Source: an uncultured Oscillospiraceae bacterium
GTDB taxonomy: Bacteria > Bacillota > Clostridia > Oscillospirales > Oscillospiraceae
NCBI GenBank assembly: GCA_947624985.1
Contig: CANQMO010000016.1
Span: forward strand, 1-64,000
Direction: 5' to 3'
Length of the DNA: 64,000 bases
Shown here piece by piece: positions 10,534-17,972 of the stretch. Both the position numbers and the translations under genes were made by a program. The notes under the pieces were generated by a model. It was not told the DNA's origin and did no database searches. It saw only the letters and a program-made list of their open reading frames with translations. How positions within the stretch are numbered: position 1 is the stretch's first letter; the number at the start of each line of letters is the position of its first letter.

Positions 10534-11874
10534 TCAGATGACGTCCAGCGACACGTCGCCGCTGATACTGGTAAGAGAGTATTGCGGCGCAGCGGCGGCG
10601 TCTCCGGCGGCGCCGGACCAGGACCACTTCTCAAAGGGCCGCAGGGCCACGGTGCCGCTGACGCTGGAGGCATTCACCCTGAACGGAGCGTTGTCCGGGA
10701 CGCGGGCCTCCACGTCGCCGCTCTTGGAGGAGAGATCCATCTCCTGCGGCAGGGTCATGCTCTCCACCAGGATATCGCCGCTCATGCATCTCACATGCGC
10801 CTTCCACACCGAGCCGGACAGCTCCACATCGCCGCTGGCGGTGGATATATCCACCTGGCCCATGGGCCCTTCGAGCGACAGGTCGCCGCTGGCCGTCTCC
10901 CCGAACACCTGAACGGCGTTGCCCTCCAGCCGGACGTCGCCGCTGGCGGTCATGAACCTCGCCTGTTCACAGCTTTTTACCCGGCAGTCCACATCGCCGC
11001 TGGAGGTCAGCACGTCGATCCGGCCCGCCTCCAGGGCCCCGGCAATGTCCACATCGCCGCTGCCTGTGGACACCCGAACGCTCTCCCAGCGCCGGGCGGG
11101 GATGGTCAGCGACACGTCCTGACTGGACGCGCCCCGGAACGCGAAAAACTGGTTGCTGGCCGTAAACAGAGGCCGCACCTTCAGCACGCCGTCCTCCGTG
11201 ACGGACACGTCCAGCCGGGACATGTTCCCCTCCACCCGGACAGCGGCGTCCGGATCGCCGTCCAGATCTACCTCCACATCGCCTGTGGTCTGCACGTCCA
11301 GACGCAGCAGTCCCTGGGACGGCACGCGCCGCTCTTCATCGCCGTTATCCGGCCGGCCGAAGTTCTTTGCCCTGCCGTTCACCGCCCCGTCGTCGTCCAC
11401 ATGGAGGTGGACCGTGGCGCCCTCCCAGGCGGAGCCGGCGGCGCTCTTGAGAAAGTCCCTTGCCTCCCGGGCGGCCCGTTTGCTCTCCTCCACGGCGGCG
11501 CGAACGTCGTCGCTGCGGAAAAAGTCTCCGGCCATGCCGGCGGCCTCCTTCGCCATGTCTCCGACGGTCCGGCCTATGTCCCTTATCGTCCGGAGAAGCT
11601 CGTCCGTATCGTCCCGGAGGTCCTCCCCCTCCCGGGTATCTCCCTCCGGCTCAAGGCTGTTCAGATAGGCCTCCAGCTCGTCCACGCTGCCCAGCTCGTC
11701 CATGGCTCCGGCAAACGCCTCGTCCCGGCCCATGCCGCCGGCGGTCATGTCCTCATACCGGCGGGCCAGATTCTCCGCCAGTTCCTCAATCATCTCCGAT
11801 TTCGCGTCGCTCTCCGGCGCGGCGGAGAGCTTTGCCGCGATCTCGTTGGCAAATCTGCGTTTGATGTCCTCCAT
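10534..11874 (-). CDS. DUF4097 beta-repeat protein with DUF1700-like N-terminus
   Basis: 446 aa. Residues 1-65 are a helical DUF1700-like region (FANEIAAKLS ... DELGSVDELEAYL). The C-terminal half carries at least nine copies of an SGD-type repeat (TSSGDVDC, TASGDVRL, TASGDLSL, TASGDVEL and others) at about 20-residue spacing, the hallmark of a right-handed beta-solenoid in DUF4097 proteins. No signal peptide or membrane segment is visible, so it is probably cytosolic. It starts 2 bp after the PadR stop, the usual PadR/DUF1700/DUF4097 arrangement linked with membrane stress. Exact role unknown. Confidence 0.88.
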   Translation of the reverse strand: MEDIKRRFANEIAAKLSAAPESDAKSEMIEELAENLARRYEDMTAGGMGRDEAFAGAMDELGSVDELEAYLNSLEPEGDTREGEDLRDDTDELLRTIRDIGRTVGDMAKEAAGMAGDFFRSDDVRAAVEESKRAAREARDFLKSAAGSAWEGATVHLHVDDDGAVNGRAKNFGRPDNGDEERRVPSQGLLRLDVQTTGDVEVDLDGDPDAAVRVEGNMSRLDVSVTEDGVLKVRPLFTASNQFFAFRGASSQDVSLTIPARRWESVRVSTGSGDVDIAGALEAGRIDVLTSSGDVDCRVKSCEQARFMTASGDVRLEGNAVQVFGETASGDLSLEGPMGQVDISTASGDVELSGSVWKAHVRCMSGDILVESMTLPQEMDLSSKSGDVEARVPDNAPFRVNASSVSGTVALRPFEKWSWSGAAGDAAAAPQYSLTSISGDVSLDVI

Positions 11875-11876
11875 GA

Positions 11877-12212
11877 TCAACCCTCCTTCATCAATATCAG
11901 CGCGTCCAGCACCTGTTTCGTCTCGCTCCACTCCCGCCTGTCGGCGGCCAGTTGACCCATGCCCGCCTCCGTAATGGCGTAATACCGCCGCCGGGCGCCG
12001 GGTCCGTCGTCGCCCCAGTAGGAGGTGATCATCCCGTTCTGCTCCAGACGCTTGAAGGCCGTGTACAGCGTGGCCTCCTTAAAGCCGTACGCGCCTTGCG
12101 CCCGCTGGGATATGTTCTTGTTGATCTCATAGCCGTAGCTGTCCCCGGCCATGAGCTGGGCCAGGATAATGGTATCCGTGTGCCCCCGCAGGATGTCCGC
12201 CGATAGGGACAT
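11877..12212 (-). CDS. PadR-family transcriptional regulator
   Basis: 111 aa winged helix (TIILAQLMAGDSYGYEINKNI, KEATLYTAFKRLEQNGMI, RRRYYAITEAG). PadR proteins are usually autorepressors that respond to small molecules or envelope stress. ATG 12212 follows AGGAGG; the longer in-frame start at 12287 would lie inside the promoter. It heads an operon with the DUF4097 gene and probably represses it through the operator at 12247-12286. Confidence 0.93.
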   Translation of the reverse strand: MSLSADILRGHTDTIILAQLMAGDSYGYEINKNISQRAQGAYGFKEATLYTAFKRLEQNGMITSYWGDDGPGARRRYYAITEAGMGQLAADRREWSETKQVLDALILMKEG

Positions 12213-12246
12213 ATCCGCACCTCCTTTTGTAATATATTTCATCTGG

Positions 12247-12294
12247 TGAGGTATTTCATGACAGCATAATAACACGATATACCTCATCTGTCAA
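12247..12294 (-). promoter_or_regulatory. Promoter and PadR-type operator
   Basis: On the minus strand TTGACA (12294-12289), 17-bp spacer, TATTAT (12271-12266). An inverted repeat TGAGGTAT (12247-12254) / ATACCTCA (12279-12286) straddles the -10, with one half-site in the spacer. Near-consensus promoter plus overlapping operator fits autorepression by PadR. Confidence 0.65.
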
Positions 12295-12313
12295 GGTATT
12301 TTTGTGAAAAAGT

Positions 12314-12340
12314 AAGAGAGGCGCTTACCGCGCCTCTCTT
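12314..12340. terminator. Hairpin terminator
   Basis: AAGAGAGGCG / CGCCTCTCTT stem followed by TTCG on the plus strand. It lies beyond the stop of the aldo/keto reductase gene and upstream of the PadR promoter. Confidence 0.7.
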
Positions 12341-12356
12341 TTCGTCTGTCCAGGCG

Positions 12357-13490
12357 TTATCCGCCGTAGTGGGCGGAGACCTTTTTCAGATCCTCGATGA
12401 TGGGCAGGTGCTGGGGGCAGACTCCCTCGCACTGGCCGCAGCCAATGCAGTCGGAGGCCTTGCCGAACTTGCCGCAGAGGATCTCGTAGTTGGTGAAGTT
12501 GACCGTCCAGCCCTTCTCCTCCAGCTTTTCCCGCATATCCTCGTTATACAGGGAAAAGTACTGGGGGATGGCGATGTGCATGGGGCAGCCCTCCGTGCAG
12601 TAGGAGCAGCCCGTGCAGGGGATGGCGATCTGGCTGTTTATCACGTCCGCCACCCGGAAGCAGAGGTCTTTCTCCTCCTCCGTCAGGGGCTTGAAGTCGG
12701 CCATATAGCTCAGGTTGTCCTCCATCTGCGCCAGGTCCGACATGCCGGACAGCACCATCATGACGCCGGGCAGGCTGGCCGCGAAGCGGATGGCCCAGCT
12801 TGGCACGCTCATGGACGGGTCCCGGTCCTTGAAGAGCTTCTCCGCCTCCGGCGGCACATTGGCGAGAGTCCCGCCCTTCACCGGCTCCATGACGATCACG
12901 GGCTTGCCGTGCTTTTGGGCCGTCTCGTAGCAGGCCCGGGCGCGTATCCACTGGCTCTCCCAGTCCAGATAGTTGATCTGTAGCTGGACGAACTCCATCT
13001 CCGGGTGCCGGGTCAGGATCTCGTCCAGCAGTTCCGGGGTGTCGTGGAAGGAAAAGCCCGCGTGCTTCACAAGGCCCCGGGCCTTTTTCTCCAGCAGCCA
13101 GTTGAAGCAGTCGAATTTCTCATATTTCGGGTACATGGACTGCTCGACGCCGTGGAGAAGGTAGTAGTCGAAGTAGCCCGCGCCGGTGTTTTCCAGCTGG
13201 GCGTTGAACACCTTGTCCCGGTCCTCAAGGCTGTCGAAAAAACCTCCGTGCAGCTTGGTGGCCAGGGTGAAGCTGTCCCGGGGATACCGGTCCACCAGCG
13301 CCTTTTTTGCCACGCTCTCGCTGGCAAAGCCGTTGTACATCCAGGCGGTGTCAAAGTATGTAAAGCCCCGCTCCAGAAACAGGTCCACCATCTTCTTCAC
13401 CTGCTCCACGTCCACATCCGCGGCGTTGGTGGGGTCCAGCTGCGGCAGCCGCATCAGCCCGAAGCCCAGTTTTTTCACATTTTCCCGCAT
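12357..13490 (-). CDS. Aldo/keto reductase with C-terminal 2[4Fe-4S] ferredoxin domain
   Basis: 377 aa. The N-terminal two-thirds are an AKR barrel (GFGLMRLPQ, FDTAWMYNGF, KHAGFSFHD); the C-terminus has two ferredoxin clusters, CTGCSYCTEGCP and CIGCGQCEGVCP. This fused class occurs in anaerobes and is thought to reduce carbonyl substrates with electrons passing through the Fe-S clusters; the substrate is unknown. It is flanked by a terminator and has no obvious operon partner except the small ORF upstream. Confidence 0.93.
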   Translation of the reverse strand: MRENVKKLGFGLMRLPQLDPTNAADVDVEQVKKMVDLFLERGFTYFDTAWMYNGFASESVAKKALVDRYPRDSFTLATKLHGGFFDSLEDRDKVFNAQLENTGAGYFDYYLLHGVEQSMYPKYEKFDCFNWLLEKKARGLVKHAGFSFHDTPELLDEILTRHPEMEFVQLQINYLDWESQWIRARACYETAQKHGKPVIVMEPVKGGTLANVPPEAEKLFKDRDPSMSVPSWAIRFAASLPGVMMVLSGMSDLAQMEDNLSYMADFKPLTEEEKDLCFRVADVINSQIAIPCTGCSYCTEGCPMHIAIPQYFSLYNEDMREKLEEKGWTVNFTNYEILCGKFGKASDCIGCGQCEGVCPQHLPIIEDLKKVSAHYGG

Positions 13491-13521
13491 TTTCCCATTC
13501 TCCTTTTCATTGATCTGCCTG

Positions 13522-13752
13522 TCACCACTGGTATTTCAATTCCTCTTCCCGGAAGCCGTACTCGCGCAAAAACTCCCGCAGATCCCCGTCTGAGCGGATC
13601 AGCATGACCTCTACGAACCGGCCCGTCCCGGTATCTCTGTATCCCGCCACCTTCTCGCCTGTACAGATACTGGCGCGGATGACCGGTTCCTTTCCGGTCC
13701 TGTCGAAGGCCGGCGCGGCGGCCCGCTTTTTTCTCCGGAGCAACGGCTTCAC
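13522..13752 (-). CDS. Small conserved-type hypothetical protein, 76 aa
   Basis: GTG-initiated ORF (VKPLLRRKKRAAAPA...), very basic at the N-terminus with an acidic/aromatic C-terminus (LREFLREYGFREEEL). It lies 31 bp upstream of the aldo/keto reductase on the same strand and could be co-transcribed. AAGGGA just before the GTG is a weak ribosome binding site. No family recognised. Confidence 0.55.
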   Translation of the reverse strand: MKPLLRRKKRAAAPAFDRTGKEPVIRASICTGEKVAGYRDTGTGRFVEVMLIRSDGDLREFLREYGFREEELKYQW

Positions 13753-13912
13753 CGTCCCTTACTGATATGTGCGATGTCTGTGCCGGTATTGTACCGCAAA
13801 CCGGCGCCGGTGGCAAGGCGGAATTTCCGCTGACCGCAACAGTTTGCCGGCCCGCGGACGGACCGGCAAACCGTTATCAAGGGGAAAAGGAAGTATTTCA
13901 GCGCCCGTGCCC

Positions 13913-14056
13913 TTACAGGCTAGACACCACGGGCATGGACACGCTGTTTACGAACACATAGGCCGTTGGCCGGACCAACGGCGCGAACTGCCTGCGGCCC
14001 GTCTCCAGCTTCTCGTGCTTGCGGAGCTTGTTCATCAGCTTGGTCATGTTCTTCAT
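13913..14056 (-). CDS. 47-residue basic peptide divergent from an AraC regulator
   Basis: Starts MKNMTKLMNKLRKHEKLE and ends in a hydrophobic stretch (AYVFVNSVSMPVVSSL). GGGAGGA lies 8 bases before ATG 14056, a good ribosome binding site. A hairpin (13842-13871) follows the stop. The basic amphipathic leader with a hydrophobic tail recalls small secreted or signalling peptides, but no cleavage site or processing enzyme is evident. Divergent placement from the AraC gene suggests a regulatory link; function unknown. Confidence 0.5.
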   Translation of the reverse strand: MKNMTKLMNKLRKHEKLETGRRQFAPLVRPTAYVFVNSVSMPVVSSL

Positions 14057-14123
14057 GGTCGTATCCTCCCGGTCCAATTTGTTTTTTGATGGTGCCATTA
14101 TGCCAGAGAGACCGGTATATTTA

Positions 14124-14152
14124 TTGCATTTTCATCCTATTTATAGTACAAT
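14124..14152 (+). promoter_or_regulatory. Sigma-A promoter of the AraC regulator gene
   Basis: TTGCAT (14124-14129), 17-bp spacer, TACAAT (14147-14152), then AAAGGAGC before ATG 14177. Confidence 0.65.
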
Positions 14153-14176
14153 GATACTGCAAAAGGAGCTGAGATC

Positions 14177-14914
14177 ATGAACACGATGACGGTGGACGAG
14201 AAAAAGCTGCGGTATATGGAATACATCCACCGGGAGACCGGGAAGCGGCACCACACCAATGCCGAGGACATGCGCCAGTACGAGATGCTGCGTGCCGGCG
14301 ATCCGGGGACCGTGGAGGAGGCGGTGCGCATCTTTGCCTCCGATCTACCGGGCCATGTGTCCAACGACCCAGTGCGCAACTGCAAGTATCTGTTCGTTGC
14401 CTCCGTCACCATGGCCTGCCGCACGGCCATGGCGGCGGGGATGGAGCCGGAGCGGGTCTACAACAGCAGCGACCTTTTCATCCAGCGTATGGACGAGCTG
14501 GACAGCATCGCGGCCATCCGGGCGCTGCACAAGGAGATGTTCGAGTTTTATCTCAAAGAGGTCCGGGCCGTCCCCAAGCGGACGCCCTGGTCCCGGCCCG
14601 TGGCAGGCTGCGTGGACTATATCTACGAGCACCTGCACCAGCGCATCACCGTGCCGGACCTGGCGGAGCATGTGGGGCTGACGGAGAGTTATCTGTCCTC
14701 CCTGTTCAAGAAAGAGACGGGCCGGGCCATCTCAGAGTACGTGATGGACAAGCGGATCGAGGCCGCCGGCAACATGCTCAAATTTTCGGATTACTCCTGC
14801 GCGGACATCGGCGCCATCCTGGCCTTCAGCTCTCAGAGCCACTTCATCCGGGCCTTCAAGGCCCGCACGGGCATGACTCCCCGGGCCTATCGGGAGCGGT
14901 TCTTTACAATGTAA
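14177..14914 (+). CDS. AraC-family transcriptional regulator
   Basis: 245 aa. The C-terminal 100 residues form the paired HTH (RITVPDLAEHVGLTESYLSS, ADIGAILAFSSQSHFIRAF, MTPRAYRE). The N-terminal 140 residues are helical and not a cupin, so the effector is not obvious; the layout (an HTH behind a helical module with conserved ASVTMACRTAM) is common in Clostridia. It may control itself and the divergent small peptide. Confidence 0.9.
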   Translation: MNTMTVDEKKLRYMEYIHRETGKRHHTNAEDMRQYEMLRAGDPGTVEEAVRIFASDLPGHVSNDPVRNCKYLFVASVTMACRTAMAAGMEPERVYNSSDLFIQRMDELDSIAAIRALHKEMFEFYLKEVRAVPKRTPWSRPVAGCVDYIYEHLHQRITVPDLAEHVGLTESYLSSLFKKETGRAISEYVMDKRIEAAGNMLKFSDYSCADIGAILAFSSQSHFIRAFKARTGMTPRAYRERFFTM

Positions 14915-14915
14915 G

Positions 14916-14945
14916 CGCCCTGCCGCCGAAGTCGGCGGCAGGGCG
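14916..14945. terminator. Hairpin terminator between convergent genes
   Basis: CGCCCTGCCGCC / GGCGGCAGGGCG, 12-bp perfect stem with loop GAAGTC, between the AraC gene and ald. Confidence 0.75.
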
Positions 14946-14967
14946 TGCGTCTGTTTACCTGGAGCAG

Positions 14968-16086
14968 TCACATGAGCGTATCGGGGTCCGTATAGGGGAT
15001 ATCCAGCGCCTCGGCCACCGCCGCGAAGGTGAGCTTGCCCTTGTAGGTGTTCAGGCCGCTCATCAGGCAGGGGTCGGCCTTGCAGGCTCCCTCCAGCCCC
15101 AGCTTCGTGATCTGCACGCCGTGCGCCAGAGTGGAATTGACCAGCGCCTCCGTAGAGGTGCGGGGCACGCTGCCGGGGATATTGGCCACGCAGTAGTGCA
15201 AAATACCGTCCACCTCGTATACGGGCTCGGCGTGGGTGGTGGGGTGACTGGTCTCAAAGCAGCCGCCCTGGTCGATGACGATGTCCACCAGTACGGCGCC
15301 CTTTTTCATCAGCTTCAGGTCCTCCCGGCTCACCAGCTTCTGGCACTCCCGCCCGGGAGCCAGCATGACGCAGCCGATGACCAGGTCCGCCTTTTTCAGC
15401 GACGCCAGAAGATTGGCCCGGCTGGAATAGAGCGTGGTGATCTGGGTGCCGAACACCTCGTCCAGATAGGCCAGGCGCTGATGGTCGATGTCCAGCACGG
15501 TCACCCGGGCGCCCATGCCCACCGCCATGCGGCAGGCGTTGATACCCGCGTTGCCCGCGCCGATGATGACCACGTCGCCCTTGTCGCAGCCGGGGACGGC
15601 CCCCAGCATGACGCCACGGCCGCCATAGGTCTTTTCCAGGTACTTGGCGCCCTCCAGCACGGCCATGCGTCCGGCCACCTCGCTCATGCAGTACAGGCAG
15701 GGCAGGCCCTTGCCCCCCGGCCCCAGAATGGTCTCGTAGGCCATGGCGGCGGTCTTTGTCCGCATAAGCGCCTCGGTCAGCTTCCTGTCCGCCGCCAGGT
15801 GGAAGTAGGTGTAGATGATGAGCCCCTCGCGGAAGTACTTATACTCGCTCTCCAGCGGCTCCTTGACCTTGACGATCATCTCGGACCTGGCCCAGACCTC
15901 CGCCGCCGAATCCAGCAGCACGCCCCCGTGCTCCGCATACTCCTCATCGGCGAAGCCCGCGCCCAGACCGGCGCCCTTCTCTACATAAACGGTGTTGCCC
16001 GCGCTCACATACTCTCCCACGGCACCGGGCGTGAGACCCACACGGAATTCATTGTTCTTTATCTCTTTCGGCAGTCCAACGATCAT
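14968..16086 (-). CDS. ald: Alanine dehydrogenase
   Basis: 372 aa. NAD-dependent interconversion of L-alanine and pyruvate plus ammonia, cytosolic and usually hexameric. The N-terminal catalytic region begins with GLPKEIKNNEFRVGLTP, with Lys and Arg of the substrate pocket; the central Rossmann segment has GAGNAGINACRMAVGMGARVTV; the C-terminal part includes NIPGSVPRTSTEALVN. Length and motifs are typical. ATG 16086 follows AGGAGGG. It is monocistronic here. Confidence 0.97.
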   Translation of the reverse strand: MIVGLPKEIKNNEFRVGLTPGAVGEYVSAGNTVYVEKGAGLGAGFADEEYAEHGGVLLDSAAEVWARSEMIVKVKEPLESEYKYFREGLIIYTYFHLAADRKLTEALMRTKTAAMAYETILGPGGKGLPCLYCMSEVAGRMAVLEGAKYLEKTYGGRGVMLGAVPGCDKGDVVIIGAGNAGINACRMAVGMGARVTVLDIDHQRLAYLDEVFGTQITTLYSSRANLLASLKKADLVIGCVMLAPGRECQKLVSREDLKLMKKGAVLVDIVIDQGGCFETSHPTTHAEPVYEVDGILHYCVANIPGSVPRTSTEALVNSTLAHGVQITKLGLEGACKADPCLMSGLNTYKGKLTFAAVAEALDIPYTDPDTLM

Positions 16087-16262
16087 GACAGTTCCCTCCT
16101 GTTCAATAAATCAGACCTTGCTTTCATTATGCCCGTGAGAATACCTCTTTCGACCGCTCGCCTCCCATTCCGTCACAAATTCCATCGCCATTTTTGGTCA
16201 TGTTTTGTATATTTTAGCTAAATTCTACCACGATCCTATCCGTTTGTAAAGACAGAAATAGG

Positions 16263-16292
16263 AAACGGAACAGCCGTTTGACTGTTCCGTTT
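16263..16292. terminator. Hairpin terminator downstream of patatin gene
   Basis: AAACGGAACAG / CTGTTCCGTTT with an 8-base loop. On the minus strand it follows the patatin-like gene, though no long T-run is present. Confidence 0.55.
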
Positions 16293-16346
16293 ACAGGCCG
16301 GATGGCGGCGCTGCTTTTCTGTCGGTGTCCCGGCCCCGGAAAAGGG

Positions 16347-17459
16347 TCAGCGGCCCACGGAAGCGAGGACGTTCTCCACCTCGCCGTCTCCCACGGCGCG
16401 AAGCATCTCCCGCTCGGTATAGATCTGCCAGGGGGACAGCTCCCGGCGCAGGGCCGCCGCCTCCAGCAACGCCGCCGCAAGCTCTATGTAACCGCCCTTC
16501 TCCGCCTCCAGCCGTTTCGCCAGGGCGGGCAGCCGCTGCTCATGGATGGCCCGCAGGGACAGGTCCCAGGAGGCGTCGGCCCGCTGGACGGCGGCGCACA
16601 GAAACTGCCGGGCCTCCTCCTCGCTCCACTGGGCGTCGATGTAGTACGTCTCGCCCTTCAGGCCGTAGAGGAAGCGCTTCGTGTCATAGTAGCCCAGGCG
16701 CATGTTCTTCTGGCTCTGCTCCGCCTCGAACTCCAAAATGCCGCCCAGCTTCCCCTTGGGCGCGACGGTGTACACATTGGTCCCCTCGGGTATGCGGACA
16801 GGCCGCATGATCCCTGGACCATACAGCCGCATGGCGATGATACTCGTGTAGCCGTTGGCGATGAGCACATGCAGCGGCAGCACGTCCCGGACGCCGCCGT
16901 CGGCATAGAGCTTGCCTTCCATCCGCTCCACCCGGAACGCCGGCAGATACGCGCTGGCCAGCAGCATGTCATGCAGCTCGCTGTCCTTCAGGTCTTTGGC
17001 CCGGAGCTCCAGCTCCTTCTGGTCGGAGACGGAATAGGTGACGATAAACAGCTCCTTGTCGGAAGCGCGGATGGCCGCCGGATCGACCACCTGGCGGATC
17101 CAGTTCCGCAGGGGCGTCACGTCCAGGCCCCGGTTGTGGATCACCGCCGTCAGCCTGTCCATCAGCCTGTGCAGGTCAAGATCGCGGAAATCGCCCCGCA
17201 GCAGATCGCGCATTTCCCCGTCGTCCACATCCATCACCTCGGAATAGTGGATGGTGGACCACAGCTCCTGGGCGCGTTCAAAGTCGCCCATGGTGATCAG
17301 CGCCCCGTTGAGGGCGCCCACGGACGTTCCCGCCACCGCCGAGATATGGATATCCGCTTCCAGCAGCGCCTTCCATGCGCCGATCTGGTAAGCGCCTCTG
17401 GCGCCGCCGCCCTCCAGTGCCATCGCATAGGACAGCGTCGGATCGATCTGCAAATTCAT
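16347..17459 (-). CDS. Patatin-like phospholipase family protein
   Basis: 370 aa. The Ser-Asp dyad fold is clear: oxyanion loop GGGARGAY (residues 17-24), nucleophile Ser46 in GTSVGALNG, Asp187 in YADGGVRD. The C-terminal 130 residues are a helical extension seen in the YjjU/RssA-like group. Likely a cytosolic or membrane-associated acyl hydrolase; lipid substrate unknown. Single-gene unit with its own promoter at 17576-17604. Confidence 0.93.
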   Translation of the reverse strand: MNLQIDPTLSYAMALEGGGARGAYQIGAWKALLEADIHISAVAGTSVGALNGALITMGDFERAQELWSTIHYSEVMDVDDGEMRDLLRGDFRDLDLHRLMDRLTAVIHNRGLDVTPLRNWIRQVVDPAAIRASDKELFIVTYSVSDQKELELRAKDLKDSELHDMLLASAYLPAFRVERMEGKLYADGGVRDVLPLHVLIANGYTSIIAMRLYGPGIMRPVRIPEGTNVYTVAPKGKLGGILEFEAEQSQKNMRLGYYDTKRFLYGLKGETYYIDAQWSEEEARQFLCAAVQRADASWDLSLRAIHEQRLPALAKRLEAEKGGYIELAAALLEAAALRRELSPWQIYTEREMLRAVGDGEVENVLASVGR

Positions 17460-17575
17460 AAAGCACCTCCCGGGTATGGTCTGTGACCGGAAGCCAGGAC
17501 CGGGGTCCCCATGGGAGACATGGAAAAATGCCGCGACCCCGCGGCTTCCGGCCTGTAAGCGCCGATACGGCCACC

Positions 17576-17604
17576 ATTATATCAGCCATTTCGGCGGAAT
17601 ACAA
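17576..17604 (-). promoter_or_regulatory. Sigma-A promoter of the patatin gene
   Basis: Minus-strand TTGTAT (17604-17599), 17-bp spacer, TATAAT (17581-17576); leader of about 110 bases to the start codon. Confidence 0.65.
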
Positions 17605-17972
17605 CATCGAATCCGGGAAATGCGTCACATCATGTGTGTGGAGCTGGTCGATAACAAGATGTTGAAGGACCCTAGGAACAAAGGACGGCATAGATCTCAT
17701 CTTTTCGCCGCCGTGAAGACCTATGGACGGGAAACGAAAACGACATGGGGCGCTTACCCGCAAAAAATATGTATGGGGTCCGGGCGCGCCTTTACTTCTT
17801 CTCTGTTTCTCTGTCGCTTTTTTTGATCTGCATAAAAACCTCCTATTGCTCTCTTTGTAATGCGGCTGCCAAACCGTTACCGGTATATCGCAACAGGAGG
17901 GTTTTCTCACGCTAAAGCTTTTTTCTTCCCCCCCGGTAGAACCGGGGGTTACTTTCCGCTTCTACATTGCAT
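17605..17972. other. Gene-free stretch bordering the AT-rich island
   Basis: About 370 bases without a convincing gene. On the minus strand a 13-codon ORF (MQIKKSDRETEKK) starts at 17832 behind a good GGAGG ribosome binding site, and may be the remnant of a longer gene. A CCCCCGGT/ACCGGGGG hairpin at about 17930-17951 lies just past the permease stop. The sequence reads as the decayed junction between two unlike composition regions. Confidence 0.5.

Noticed and set aside
17278-17910. Minus-strand ORF of 210 codons upstream of and overlapping the patatin gene
   Set aside because: It runs through the patatin promoter and start in another frame and shows no domain; the patatin frame is clearly the coding one.
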